From Streptomyces niger (GTDB taxonomy: Bacteria; Actinomycetota; Actinomycetes; Streptomycetales; Streptomycetaceae): DNA of 64,000 nucleotides. Shown piece after piece: positions 26,681 to 34,636 of this stretch. How positions within the stretch are numbered: the first letter of the stretch is position 1; each line of letters opens with the position of its first letter. Location of the stretch: contig NZ_JOFQ01000014.1 of assembly GCF_000718305.1 (NCBI RefSeq), positions 124,001-188,000 of the forward strand. Direction: 5' to 3'. Made by a program: the position numbers and the translations under genes. The notes under the pieces were generated by a model. The model made no database searches, was not told where the DNA came from, and saw nothing but the letters and a program-made list of their open reading frames with translations.

Positions 26681-28135
26681 ATGCGGCAGCTGTCCGTGGC
26701 CGCGTACGCGTACATCGGATGTGCCGTGCTGGCGGCGGTCGGCTGCGCCGTCCCCGCCGCCCTGCCGTCCGCCTCCACCCCCTGGCCCACCGTGGGCCTG
26801 CTCGCCGTGCTCTACGCCGCCTGCGAGCGGATGCGGAGCTGCCCGCTGTCCCGGGCGCTGGCCCGCGGCGCCCGCTCCGGCGGCGCCCCGGGCCACGCCG
26901 AGGGCATGCCGCCCAGGTGGGGCTGTCCCGTGCTGCTCGCCGGGGTCTTCCTGCTGCCGCCCGCGGCGGCCGCCCTGGCCGTCCTCCCCGGCGCGCTGCT
27001 CTCCCGTACCGAGGAGCGCGCGGCCACCGCCCGCCGCGTCTGGCACGCCGCCGAACTGGCCCTGGCCGCCCGGGCCGCCGCCGAGGTCTTCGGCGCGGGC
27101 GGCAGCCGTGCCGTCCTCGCCCCGGAGTTCCCCTACGCGCTGCTGCCCGCGGCGGCCGCCACCACGGTCTTCTGCGCCGTACTGGCCGCCCTGGACGGCG
27201 GCGTCCTGATCGCCGCCGAGCGGCACCCGCCCCGCACGGCCTGGCGCGGCCTGCTGCTCCGCTCCCTCGCCCCGCACCTGGTGCACGGCCTGGCCGGGCT
27301 GATGATGGCCGTCCTGTGGCGCAGCTCCTACGGGCCGCCCGCAGCCCTGCTCGTGCTGCTGCCCATGTACATCTCCTGCTGGGTCTTCGCGCAGTACCAC
27401 CGCGAACGCGCGGCGCACCAGGCCACCATCCGCGCCCTCGTCCAGGCCGTCGACCTCAAGGACCGCTACACCCGCGGGCACAGCGAACGCGTCGGCCGCG
27501 CCTCCGTCATGATCGCCCGCGAGCTGGGCATGGCCGAGGACCGCCTCGACGTGATCCGCTTCGCCGGCATCCTGCACGACGTCGGCAAGCTCGGCGTGCC
27601 CACCCGGCTGCTGCGCAAGGACGGCCCGCTCACCCCCGAGGAGCGCCGCGTCATCGAGCTGCACCCGGAGTACGGCCACGAGATCGTCCGCGGCATCGGC
27701 TTCCTCGGCGAGGCCCGGGCCGCGATCCTGCACCACCACGAACGCATGGACGGCACGGGCTACCCCTACGGTCTGCGGGGCCGCGAGATCCCCGAATCCG
27801 CCCGGGTGGTCGCCGTCGCCGACGCCTTCGACGCGATGACCTCCACCCGCTCCTACCGGCGCGCCCGCCCGGTCGCCGCCGCCGTCACCGAGCTGCGCCG
27901 CAGCGCCGGCGCCCAGCTCGACCCGCGCATGGTCCGCGCCCTGGTCGCCGCGTTGGCACGGCACGGCTGGCAGCCCGAGGTCGTCACCGCGGGCACCGAG
28001 GGGCCCGCCGTGCCGCCGCCCCGCCCCGCGCTCCACCGGCACCCCGCCCCGGAGGCCGGGCCCGTCCCCGGTACGGCCGCCCTGCCCGGCACCGCGACGG
28101 CGCCCCACCCCGGGCCCGCCGGGGGCGAGCGATGA
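26681..28135 (+). CDS. Membrane HD-GYP domain protein, motifs intact
   Basis: A 484-residue protein with about six membrane helices in the first 240 residues, then a complete HD-GYP domain. The metal-binding H299-D300 lies in GILHDVGKLG, HHHERMDGTGYPYG contains the G360-Y361-P362 signature, and VADAFDAMTSTRSYR is the final conserved block. HD-GYP domains hydrolyse cyclic di-GMP, which in Streptomyces controls development. A 55-residue Pro/Ala tail follows. AGGAGG at 26671 fixes the start at ATG 26681. Its stop overlaps the next gene (ATGA), which encodes a related but degenerate protein. Confidence 0.88.
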   Translation: MRQLSVAAYAYIGCAVLAAVGCAVPAALPSASTPWPTVGLLAVLYAACERMRSCPLSRALARGARSGGAPGHAEGMPPRWGCPVLLAGVFLLPPAAAALAVLPGALLSRTEERAATARRVWHAAELALAARAAAEVFGAGGSRAVLAPEFPYALLPAAAATTVFCAVLAALDGGVLIAAERHPPRTAWRGLLLRSLAPHLVHGLAGLMMAVLWRSSYGPPAALLVLLPMYISCWVFAQYHRERAAHQATIRALVQAVDLKDRYTRGHSERVGRASVMIARELGMAEDRLDVIRFAGILHDVGKLGVPTRLLRKDGPLTPEERRVIELHPEYGHEIVRGIGFLGEARAAILHHHERMDGTGYPYGLRGREIPESARVVAVADAFDAMTSTRSYRRARPVAAAVTELRRSAGAQLDPRMVRALVAALARHGWQPEVVTAGTEGPAVPPPRPALHRHPAPEAGPVPGTAALPGTATAPHPGPAGGER

Positions 28136-29445
28136 GCGCCGACGGGCCCGGTGACCCGCTCGCCGTCCCGTACCGCACCGGCACACCCCGCGCCGTCGTC
28201 CTCGTCCATGCCGCCGCCGGCGCCCTCGCCTGCCTCGCGCTGGGGCACACCCTCTGGCGCGGCCTCTCCGACCCCGGCATCGCCCTCGCGTTCGGCGCCC
28301 TCATAGCGGTCGGCGAGCTGGCCCGCGGGGGCTCGGCACCGCCCGCGCGCGGCGGTGCCGGCACGCTGCCCGGCGACCGCGAGAGCGCCCCGCTCGGCGT
28401 CGCCGGAGCCCTGGCCTACGCGCTGCTCGGCGAGGTCGGCGGCCGCGCCACCTCGCACGGCGTCCTGCAGGCCGTCGCCGTCGTCGTCGCGGCCGGCCTC
28501 GTCGGCCTCGTCCCCCACGTGGCGCTCGGCCGCGGCCCGGCGCTGGACCACATCGCCCGCCGCGTCCTGACCGTCGGCTTCGCCGCCACCTGCTTCCAGC
28601 CGCTCTACACCACCGGCCGGCTGGCCGCCTGGATCGGCAACGGCAGCTACTACATCTGCTACCTCCTCGGCCTGCTCGCGCTCACCGCCCTGTGCGACGC
28701 GGTGCTCGCCGCGGCGCTCGCCAGGGCCCGCACCGGCTGGCCGTACGGCCCGCTGCTCCGCGACGAACTGCGCTCCCTGCTCGGCATCGGCTCCGCGATC
28801 TGCGCGACGGGCCTGGTCATCGCGCTGGCCACGGCCGTCGCCGGGCTCTGGGCGCTGCCCGTCTTCTGCCTGCCGCTGCTCCTCACCCAGCTCTCCTTCC
28901 GCCGTTACGCCGCCGTCCGCGCCACCTACCGGCAGACCATCGCCTCGCTCGCCCGCGCCACCGAGATCGCCGGTTACACCCCGCAGGGGCACGCCCGCCG
29001 GGTCGCCGTCCTCAGCCGTGCGGTGGGCCGGGAACTGGGACTGGGCGAGGCCGACCTGAGCGTCCTGGAGTACGCGGCGCTGATGCACGACATCGGACAG
29101 CTCTCGCTGGTGGACCCGGTGACCGGCGGTGCCACCGCCGGCCTGCCGCCCGCCGAACAGCGCAGGATCGCCCTGCTCGGCGGGGCCGTCGTCCGCCGGA
29201 CCGGGGTGCCCGCCGAGGTCGCGATGATCGTCGAGCGGCAGGCCGACCCCTTCCGTGACCAGCCGCTGCCCGCCCGCATCGTGCGCACCGTCAACGCCTA
29301 CGACGACCTCGCCGGCGGGGACGGCGGCCCCGGGGGCACGCTGCGCGCCCTGGAACGGCTCCGCCTGTCGACCGCACAGGACTTCGAGCCCCGTGTGGTG
29401 GAGGCGCTCGCCCGGGTCCTCGCGCGGCCCTTCGGCGCGCTCTGA
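28132..29445 (+). CDS. Membrane protein with degenerate HD-GYP-like domain
   Basis: A 437-residue protein coupled by ATGA overlap to the intact HD-GYP gene. It shares the plan: about seven membrane helices, then a domain opening RATYRQTIASLARATEIAGY. H319-D320 is kept (LMHDIGQLSL), but where its neighbour has HHHERMDGTGYP this protein reads IVERQADPFRDQP, so the GYP motif and downstream metal-ligand histidines are gone. The final AYDDLAG block survives. It is probably not a cyclic di-GMP phosphodiesterase; a binding or partner role is plausible. Confidence 0.82.
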   Translation: MSADGPGDPLAVPYRTGTPRAVVLVHAAAGALACLALGHTLWRGLSDPGIALAFGALIAVGELARGGSAPPARGGAGTLPGDRESAPLGVAGALAYALLGEVGGRATSHGVLQAVAVVVAAGLVGLVPHVALGRGPALDHIARRVLTVGFAATCFQPLYTTGRLAAWIGNGSYYICYLLGLLALTALCDAVLAAALARARTGWPYGPLLRDELRSLLGIGSAICATGLVIALATAVAGLWALPVFCLPLLLTQLSFRRYAAVRATYRQTIASLARATEIAGYTPQGHARRVAVLSRAVGRELGLGEADLSVLEYAALMHDIGQLSLVDPVTGGATAGLPPAEQRRIALLGGAVVRRTGVPAEVAMIVERQADPFRDQPLPARIVRTVNAYDDLAGGDGGPGGTLRALERLRLSTAQDFEPRVVEALARVLARPFGAL

Positions 29446-29731
29446 CCGGTTGCGCCGCCCGAGTGCCGGGTGCCGCCGGGGTAGCCGTCGCGTCTCGGGG
29501 TACCGGTTCAAGGTCATGGAACCGATGGGTAATGAGCGGCCCCGGATATGGGCATGGTTGGATGCGAAGAGGGCCCCGAAAATCGGGGTCCAGGGGGGCT
29601 GCACAAGGCAAGGAGCAGCAGGGGGCACCGGCCATCGGGCTGAGCCCGGCGGCAAACTGTGGCAGGTTGTCGAGTAGGCCCCTCGGCCGTCCGGCGGACG
29701 GCACCAAGGAACCAATCGGCAGGCGGGAATC

Positions 29732-30718
29732 GTGAGGATCTTCGGCAAGGTACGGCACCGGCCCTCCGCCTCGTGGCGGCAGGCGACCGACCGCGCTTTC
29801 ACGCTGATCGGCGACGGCCGTTACGAGGACGCGGGTGCCCTGCTCACCCGCGCCGCCGACATGGAGCCGTGGCTGTCGGAGTCGTGGTTCAACCTCGCCC
29901 TGCTGCACAAGTTCCGGCACGACTGGGAGCAGGCCCGTACCGCAGGACTGCGCGCCGTGGCCCTGCTGGAGCGCGAGAGCGGGGCGCCCGACTGGTGGAA
30001 CGTCGGCATCGCGGCCACCGCCCTCCAGGACTGGCCGCTGGCCCGCCGCGCCTGGCAGGCGTACGGCCTGCACGTGCCGGGCGAGGGCGCGCCCTCCGGG
30101 GAGCCCCGCGGCATGCAGCTGGGCAGCGCCGCGGTCCGCCTCTCGCCCGAGGGCGAGGCCGAGGTCGTCTGGGGCCGCCGGCTGGACCCGGCCCGTATCG
30201 AGGTGCTCTCCATCCCGCTGCCGTCCTCCGGACGCCGCTGGGGCGAGGTCGTCCTGCACGACGGCGTCCCGCACGGCGAGCGCACCACCACCGCCGGACC
30301 CTCCTATCCCGTCTTCGACGAGATCGAGCTGTGGGCGCCCTCCCCGGTGCCCACCTGGGTCGTCCTGCTGGAGGCCGCGGGCGAGGCCGACCGGGACGCC
30401 CTGGAACGGCTGGCGGCGGACGCCGGGTACGCCGCCGAGGACTGGTCGTCCTCCGTCCGCCTGCTGTGCCGTACGTGCTCCGAGAGCCGGATGCCCAGCG
30501 ACGAGGGCGACGGCGCGCATCTGGACCCGCACGACCACAGCGAGCCCGGCCATCCGGGTCCGCTGGGGCACCGCACCGCCGGCTCCGGATCCCTGTGGGT
30601 ACCCGAGCGCGAGTGCGGCATCGCCGCGCCCGCCGGCCTGGTGCGGGGCCTGCTGGACGGCTGGGTGGCCGACAGCCCGGACACCCGCGAGTGGCGGGAC
30701 CTCGAAGAGGTCTGCTGA
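29732..30718 (+). CDS. TPR-containing protein of unknown function
   Basis: A 328-residue cytoplasmic protein from GTG 29732. Residues 15-120 form about three tetratricopeptide helices (AFTLIGDGRYEDAGALLTRA, SWFNLALLHKFRHDWEQAR, WNVGIAATALQDWPLARRAW). The remainder is a beta-rich region with GRRLDPARIEVLSIPLP and a pair of cysteines in LLCRTCSES, possibly half a metal site. The 286 bases before it show no other gene. It precedes def on the same strand and has no clear operon partner. The binding partner is unknown. Confidence 0.72.
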   Translation: MRIFGKVRHRPSASWRQATDRAFTLIGDGRYEDAGALLTRAADMEPWLSESWFNLALLHKFRHDWEQARTAGLRAVALLERESGAPDWWNVGIAATALQDWPLARRAWQAYGLHVPGEGAPSGEPRGMQLGSAAVRLSPEGEAEVVWGRRLDPARIEVLSIPLPSSGRRWGEVVLHDGVPHGERTTTAGPSYPVFDEIELWAPSPVPTWVVLLEAAGEADRDALERLAADAGYAAEDWSSSVRLLCRTCSESRMPSDEGDGAHLDPHDHSEPGHPGPLGHRTAGSGSLWVPERECGIAAPAGLVRGLLDGWVADSPDTREWRDLEEVC

Positions 30719-30755
30719 GTCCTGCGCGGTTCCGTCGACGGGCGCCCGGCGGGCC

Positions 30756-30772
30756 CCCGTACCCTGTACGGG
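30756..30772. terminator. Small hairpin between the TPR gene and def
   Basis: CCCGTAC and GTACGGG pair around CCT. This could be a weak terminator or a regulatory palindrome before def; the short stem does not allow a firm choice. Confidence 0.35.
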
Positions 30773-30820
30773 CAGCTAAGAAGAATCTTTGCGGAAAATC
30801 GCGGAAGGCGTGCGGCGGAC

Positions 30821-31462
30821 ATGGCGCAGCAGGTGTTTGATCAAGACGGCGAGCAGCAGGTGGACGACGAGTTCATCGACGACGTGACCGACGCGGACGC
30901 GCGCGAGACGGCCTACCGCGAGCGCGGCACGTCGCGCCCGATCACCGTGGTCGGCAACCCGGTGCTGCACAAGGAGTGCAAGGACGTCACCGAGTTCGAC
31001 GACGAGCTGGCGAAGCTCATCGACGACATGTTCGCCTCCCAGCGCACCGCCGAGGGCGTGGGCCTGGCCGCCAACCAGATCGGCGTCGACCTGAAGGTCT
31101 TCGTCTACGACTGCATGGACGACCAGGGCGTACGCCACGTCGGCGTGGTCTGCAACCCGGTGCTGGACGAGCTGCCCGCCGAGCGCCGGGTGCTGGACGA
31201 CTCCAACGAGGGCTGCCTGTCGGTCCCCGGCGCGTACGCCGAGCTGGCCCGCCCCGACTACGCCGTGGTCCGCGGCCAGGACGCGCAGGGCAACCCCATC
31301 GCCGTCCAGGGCACCGGCTACTTCGCGCGCTGCCTCCAGCACGAGACCGACCACCTCTACGGCTACCTCTACATCGACCGCCTCTCCAAGCGCGACCGCA
31401 AGGACGTCCTCAAGCAGATGGCCGAGCGCGAGCCCCGTTACCCCGTCGTCGCCAACGACTGA
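30821..31462 (+). CDS. def: Peptide deformylase
   Basis: A 213-residue peptide deformylase, which removes the formyl group from new proteins. All three motifs are present: G79-[10 protein letters not shown]130-G-C132-L-S-V with the metal-ligand Cys, and H174-E-T-D-H178 with two metal-ligand His and the catalytic Glu. A 37-residue acidic head precedes the catalytic domain, making it longer than the E. coli enzyme (169), and is typical of actinobacterial forms. The ATG lies shortly after a GGAAGG stretch. Confidence 0.95.
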   Translation: MAQQVFDQDGEQQVDDEFIDDVTDADARETAYRERGTSRPITVVGNPVLHKECKDVTEFDDELAKLIDDMFASQRTAEGVGLAANQIGVDLKVFVYDCMDDQGVRHVGVVCNPVLDELPAERRVLDDSNEGCLSVPGAYAELARPDYAVVRGQDAQGNPIAVQGTGYFARCLQHETDHLYGYLYIDRLSKRDRKDVLKQMAEREPRYPVVAND

Positions 31463-31485
31463 CGCGGCCGGCACCCGCCGCCCGC

Positions 31486-33387
31486 TCACCGCTGCGTGCC
31501 GATGGCGTACGCGCCCCAGATCCGGGGCGGGATGCCGTTGCCGAACCGGTGGTCGCCGCCCACGCCCTCCATGGGCAGCAGCTGCGGCGTCCCCGGCTCG
31601 GTGCGGAAGACGGTGACGGCGGTGGTCAGGCCGCCGCCGGGCGCGCCGTCGTTGCCGATGAACCAGCACGACCGCATGCGGTCCTGCGGGCCGGTGCCGC
31701 CCGCGGTGACGCCGCGCGCCAGCTTCGCGGTGATCTCCCGGGGCAGCGTCTTCGCGGCGAACGCGCCCAGCGCCCGATCGATGGTGCGGGCCGCTTCCGG
31801 GGTCAGCACGCGGCGTGGTTCCGGCGGCGTGAGCCCCGGCAGCGGCTTGCCGTCGCGCACCACCTTCGTCACCGAGTACGGCTCGGTCCGCCGGCCGTCG
31901 TTGCCGAACAGCGAGTACGCGCCGGCCAGCCGGATCGCGCTGGGTGTGGAGGTACCGAGGGGAAACGTCGGCTCCAGGCGGGCCAGGCTCTCCTTGCGCA
32001 GGCCCGCGTCGAGCGCCAGGTCCCGTATCGCCGTCAGCCCCGGACGCCGGCCCGCGGCGACGAACGGCGGATGGGCCGAGGTCACGAGGCCCTCGTACAG
32101 GGCCTGCAGCGTCGCATCCGCCCGCTCGGCCGGGAAGGTGGGGACGGGCACGGTGACGTCCCCGGTGGGCGGGGCGCTGCCCTGCTCGCGGACCGCGGCG
32201 GCCAGCACGAACGGCTTGAAGGCGGAGCCGGCCGGCACGCCCGCGGTGTCCGCGTTGTTCGCGAAGTGCTTCGTCGCGTCCGTGCCGCCGTAGAGCGCGA
32301 CGATCGCGCCGTCCCGGGGCCGTACGGACGCGGCACCGAATTCGACATGCGAGTCGGCGGCCCGCTTCTTCGGATCGATGCGGCGGCGACGCTCGTCCGC
32401 CACCGCCTTCGCCAGCAGCGCCACCTTGTCCTTCTCGAAGGTGGTGTGGACGCGATAACCGCCGCGGGCGAGATCGCGGTCGGTCAGGCCCGTACGGCTG
32501 CGCAGGTATTTCTTCGCGGCATCGACGAGATAGCCGGTCTGCCCCTTCTGGCTGGTCGGGGTGGTGGGTTTCCGCGGCTCCGGGTATGTCGTCCAGCGGG
32601 CGCGCTCCGCCCGGCTCATCAGGCCGTTCTCCACCTCACGGTCCAGGATCCACTTCCAGCGTGCCACGGCGCGCCGGTGGTTGGCCCTGCTCAGCGCCGG
32701 GTCGTACTGTTCGGCGCCTTTGAGCAGCGCGGCCAGCGCCGCGCCCTGGCTGGGGTTCAGGCGCTCGGCCGGAACGCCGTAATACGCGTTCGCGGCGGCC
32801 TGGATGCCGAAGGAATGCCGCCCGAAAAAGCTGGTGTTGAGATACCCCTGCAGGATTTCCTGCTTGGTCTTGCGGTTGTCCAGCTTCAGCGCGATGAAGA
32901 ACTCCTTCACCTTGCGCTCCAGGGTCTGGTCCTGCGAGAGGTAGGTGTTCTTCACGTACTGCTGGGTGATGGTGGAACCGCCCTGGGCATTCTGCCCCTT
33001 CACCATGTTCACCGCGGCCCGGGCGATGCCGGAGAACGAGACCCCGGAATCGGAGTAGAAACTCGCGTTCTCCGCGGCGATGACGGCGTGTTCCACGGAA
33101 TCGGGCACCTGCGAGAGGGGGACGTTCTGCCGGTTGACGGCGCCCTCGCTCACCATCTGGCTGCCGTCCGACCAGTAGTAGACGGTGGCCTCCTGGCGCG
33201 CGGCGTCCTTCTCGTTCGGGATGCCGACCTGCGCGTATCCGACGGCGAAGAGCCCGGCGAGGCCGGCCGCGCCGACGACGGCGGCGCCGAGCTGCTGTCG
33301 CCAGGACGGCAGCCAGCGCCGCAGCCGGCCCCGGCCGCGGCGCGGATAGTCGATGAACCGTTTCCTTGGCTGCTCACTGCCCTTCAT
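31486..33387 (-). CDS. Class A penicillin-binding protein with altered transpeptidase motifs
   Basis: A 633-residue bifunctional-type cell-wall enzyme. A basic tail and one membrane helix (residues 34-53) lead to a GT51 glycosyltransferase domain with the catalytic Glu in AENASFYSDSG and QGGSTITQQYVKN. In the transpeptidase domain Ser388 and Lys391 of SAFK are present. The second motif SxN reads S437-A-H439, and the third motif, normally KTG, reads G564-T-G with the lysine lost. The glycosyltransferase half looks active; the transpeptidase half may be weak or altered. It follows nrdB on the same strand, 199 bases away. Confidence 0.88.
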   Translation of the reverse strand: MKGSEQPRKRFIDYPRRGRGRLRRWLPSWRQQLGAAVVGAAGLAGLFAVGYAQVGIPNEKDAARQEATVYYWSDGSQMVSEGAVNRQNVPLSQVPDSVEHAVIAAENASFYSDSGVSFSGIARAAVNMVKGQNAQGGSTITQQYVKNTYLSQDQTLERKVKEFFIALKLDNRKTKQEILQGYLNTSFFGRHSFGIQAAANAYYGVPAERLNPSQGAALAALLKGAEQYDPALSRANHRRAVARWKWILDREVENGLMSRAERARWTTYPEPRKPTTPTSQKGQTGYLVDAAKKYLRSRTGLTDRDLARGGYRVHTTFEKDKVALLAKAVADERRRRIDPKKRAADSHVEFGAASVRPRDGAIVALYGGTDATKHFANNADTAGVPAGSAFKPFVLAAAVREQGSAPPTGDVTVPVPTFPAERADATLQALYEGLVTSAHPPFVAAGRRPGLTAIRDLALDAGLRKESLARLEPTFPLGTSTPSAIRLAGAYSLFGNDGRRTEPYSVTKVVRDGKPLPGLTPPEPRRVLTPEAARTIDRALGAFAAKTLPREITAKLARGVTAGGTGPQDRMRSCWFIGNDGAPGGGLTTAVTVFRTEPGTPQLLPMEGVGGDHRFGNGIPPRIWGAYAIGTQR

Positions 33388-33528
33388 GCCAGGGGAGAGC
33401 CGGCCTGCGGCGGCCGGGTTTCCGACCGCCGCGGGCTGTCATCGACTCATCAAACGCGGCTCATCGACTCATCACATCCGGTCCCGATTCGCCGGACATG
33501 AAGAGCCGGTCCGGAACTCGGCGCCGTC

Positions 33529-33603
33529 GGAATCCGTCGACTCGGAATCCGTCGACTCGGAATCCGACGACGTGATATCCGTCGACTCAGAACTCGTCGT
33601 CGA
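33529..33603. repeat. 15-bp tandem repeat at the 3' end of nrdB
   Basis: GGAATCCGTCGACTC occurs twice exactly (33529, 33544), followed by three increasingly degenerate 15-base units that run into the last codons of nrdB. The array occupies the gap downstream of nrdB; the rest of the gap, to the penicillin-binding protein start, shows no gene. Confidence 0.75.
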
Positions 33604-34636
33604 AGGAGACCGAGCCCTCCACCGCGACCTGGTACGCGGACGCACGTCGCTCGAAGAAGTTGGTCAGCTCCTGGACGTTCTGCAGCTCCATGAAGGAGAA
33701 GGGGTTCTCCGAGCCGTACACCGGAGCGAAGCCGAGCCGCTGGAGCCGCTGGTCCGCGACGCACTGCAGGTACTCGCGCATCGACTCGGTGTTCATGCCG
33801 GGCAGGCCCTCGCCGCACAGGTCGCGGGCGAACTGCAACTCCGCCTCCACGGCCTCCTTCAGCATGTCGGTGACCTGCTGCTCCAGCTCTGCATCGAAGA
33901 GGTCGGGCTCTTCTTCGCGGACGGTGTCGACGACTGCGAACGCGGCGTCCATGTGGCCCGTCTCGTCGCGGAACACCCAGTTGGTGCCGGTGGCCAGGCC
34001 GTGCAGCAGACCGCGCGAGCGGAACCAGTACACGTACGCGAACGCGCCGTAGAAGAACAGGCCCTCGATACACGCCGCGAAGCAGATCAGGTTCAGCAGG
34101 AAGCGGCGCCGGTCGGCCTTGGACTCCAGCCGGTCGATCTGCTCGACGGAGTCCATCCACTTGAAGCAGAACTCCGCCTTCTCCCGGATGGAGGGGATGT
34201 TCTCGACGGCGGCGAACGCGGCGGCGCGGTCGTCCGGGTCGGGCAGGTAGGTGTCCAGCAGCGTCAGATAGAACTGGACGTGCACGGCCTCCTCGAAGAG
34301 CTGGCGGCTCAGGTACAGCCGCGCCTCCGGGGAGTTGATGTGCTTGTAGAGCGTCAGCACGAGGTTGTTCGCCACGATCGAGTCGCCGGTCGCGAAGAAG
34401 GCGACCAGCCGGCCGATCATGTGCTGCTCGCCCGGCGAGAGCTTGGCGAGGTCGGCCACGTCCGAGTGGAGGTCGACCTCCTCCACGGTCCAGGTGTTCT
34501 TGATCGCGTCGCGGTAGCGGTCGTAGAACTCCGGGTACCGCATGGGCCGCAGGGTCAGCTCGAAGCCGGGGTCGAGGAGGTTCTTGACGGCTCCCGCAGC
34601 GGTGCTGACGGTGGTCTTTTCGGCGGCGGTGGTCAC
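33587..34636 (-). CDS. nrdB: Class Ia ribonucleotide reductase, beta subunit
   Basis: A 349-residue R2 protein supplying the radical for deoxynucleotide synthesis. The iron-binding E116-xx-H119 motif is followed by Tyr123 at the +4 position, matching the radical Tyr122 of E. coli NrdB; the second iron half-site is in DETGHMDAAF. The C-terminus is acidic and ends DDEF, used to dock on NrdA. GTG 34636 overlaps the nrdA stop (GTGA), giving strict coupling. Class Ia enzymes need oxygen; Streptomyces also has a B12-dependent class II enzyme elsewhere. Confidence 0.95.
   Translation of the reverse strand: MTTAAEKTTVSTAAGAVKNLLDPGFELTLRPMRYPEFYDRYRDAIKNTWTVEEVDLHSDVADLAKLSPGEQHMIGRLVAFFATGDSIVANNLVLTLYKHINSPEARLYLSRQLFEEAVHVQFYLTLLDTYLPDPDDRAAAFAAVENIPSIREKAEFCFKWMDSVEQIDRLESKADRRRFLLNLICFAACIEGLFFYGAFAYVYWFRSRGLLHGLATGTNWVFRDETGHMDAAFAVVDTVREEEPDLFDAELEQQVTDMLKEAVEAELQFARDLCGEGLPGMNTESMREYLQCVADQRLQRLGFAPVYGSENPFSFMELQNVQELTNFFERRASAYQVAVEGSVSFDDEF

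Noticed and set aside
26564..28186. A 540-residue minus-strand frame opposite the HD-GYP gene.
   Set aside because: It is Gly/Arg/Ala-rich antisense sequence, an effect of high GC at third codon positions.
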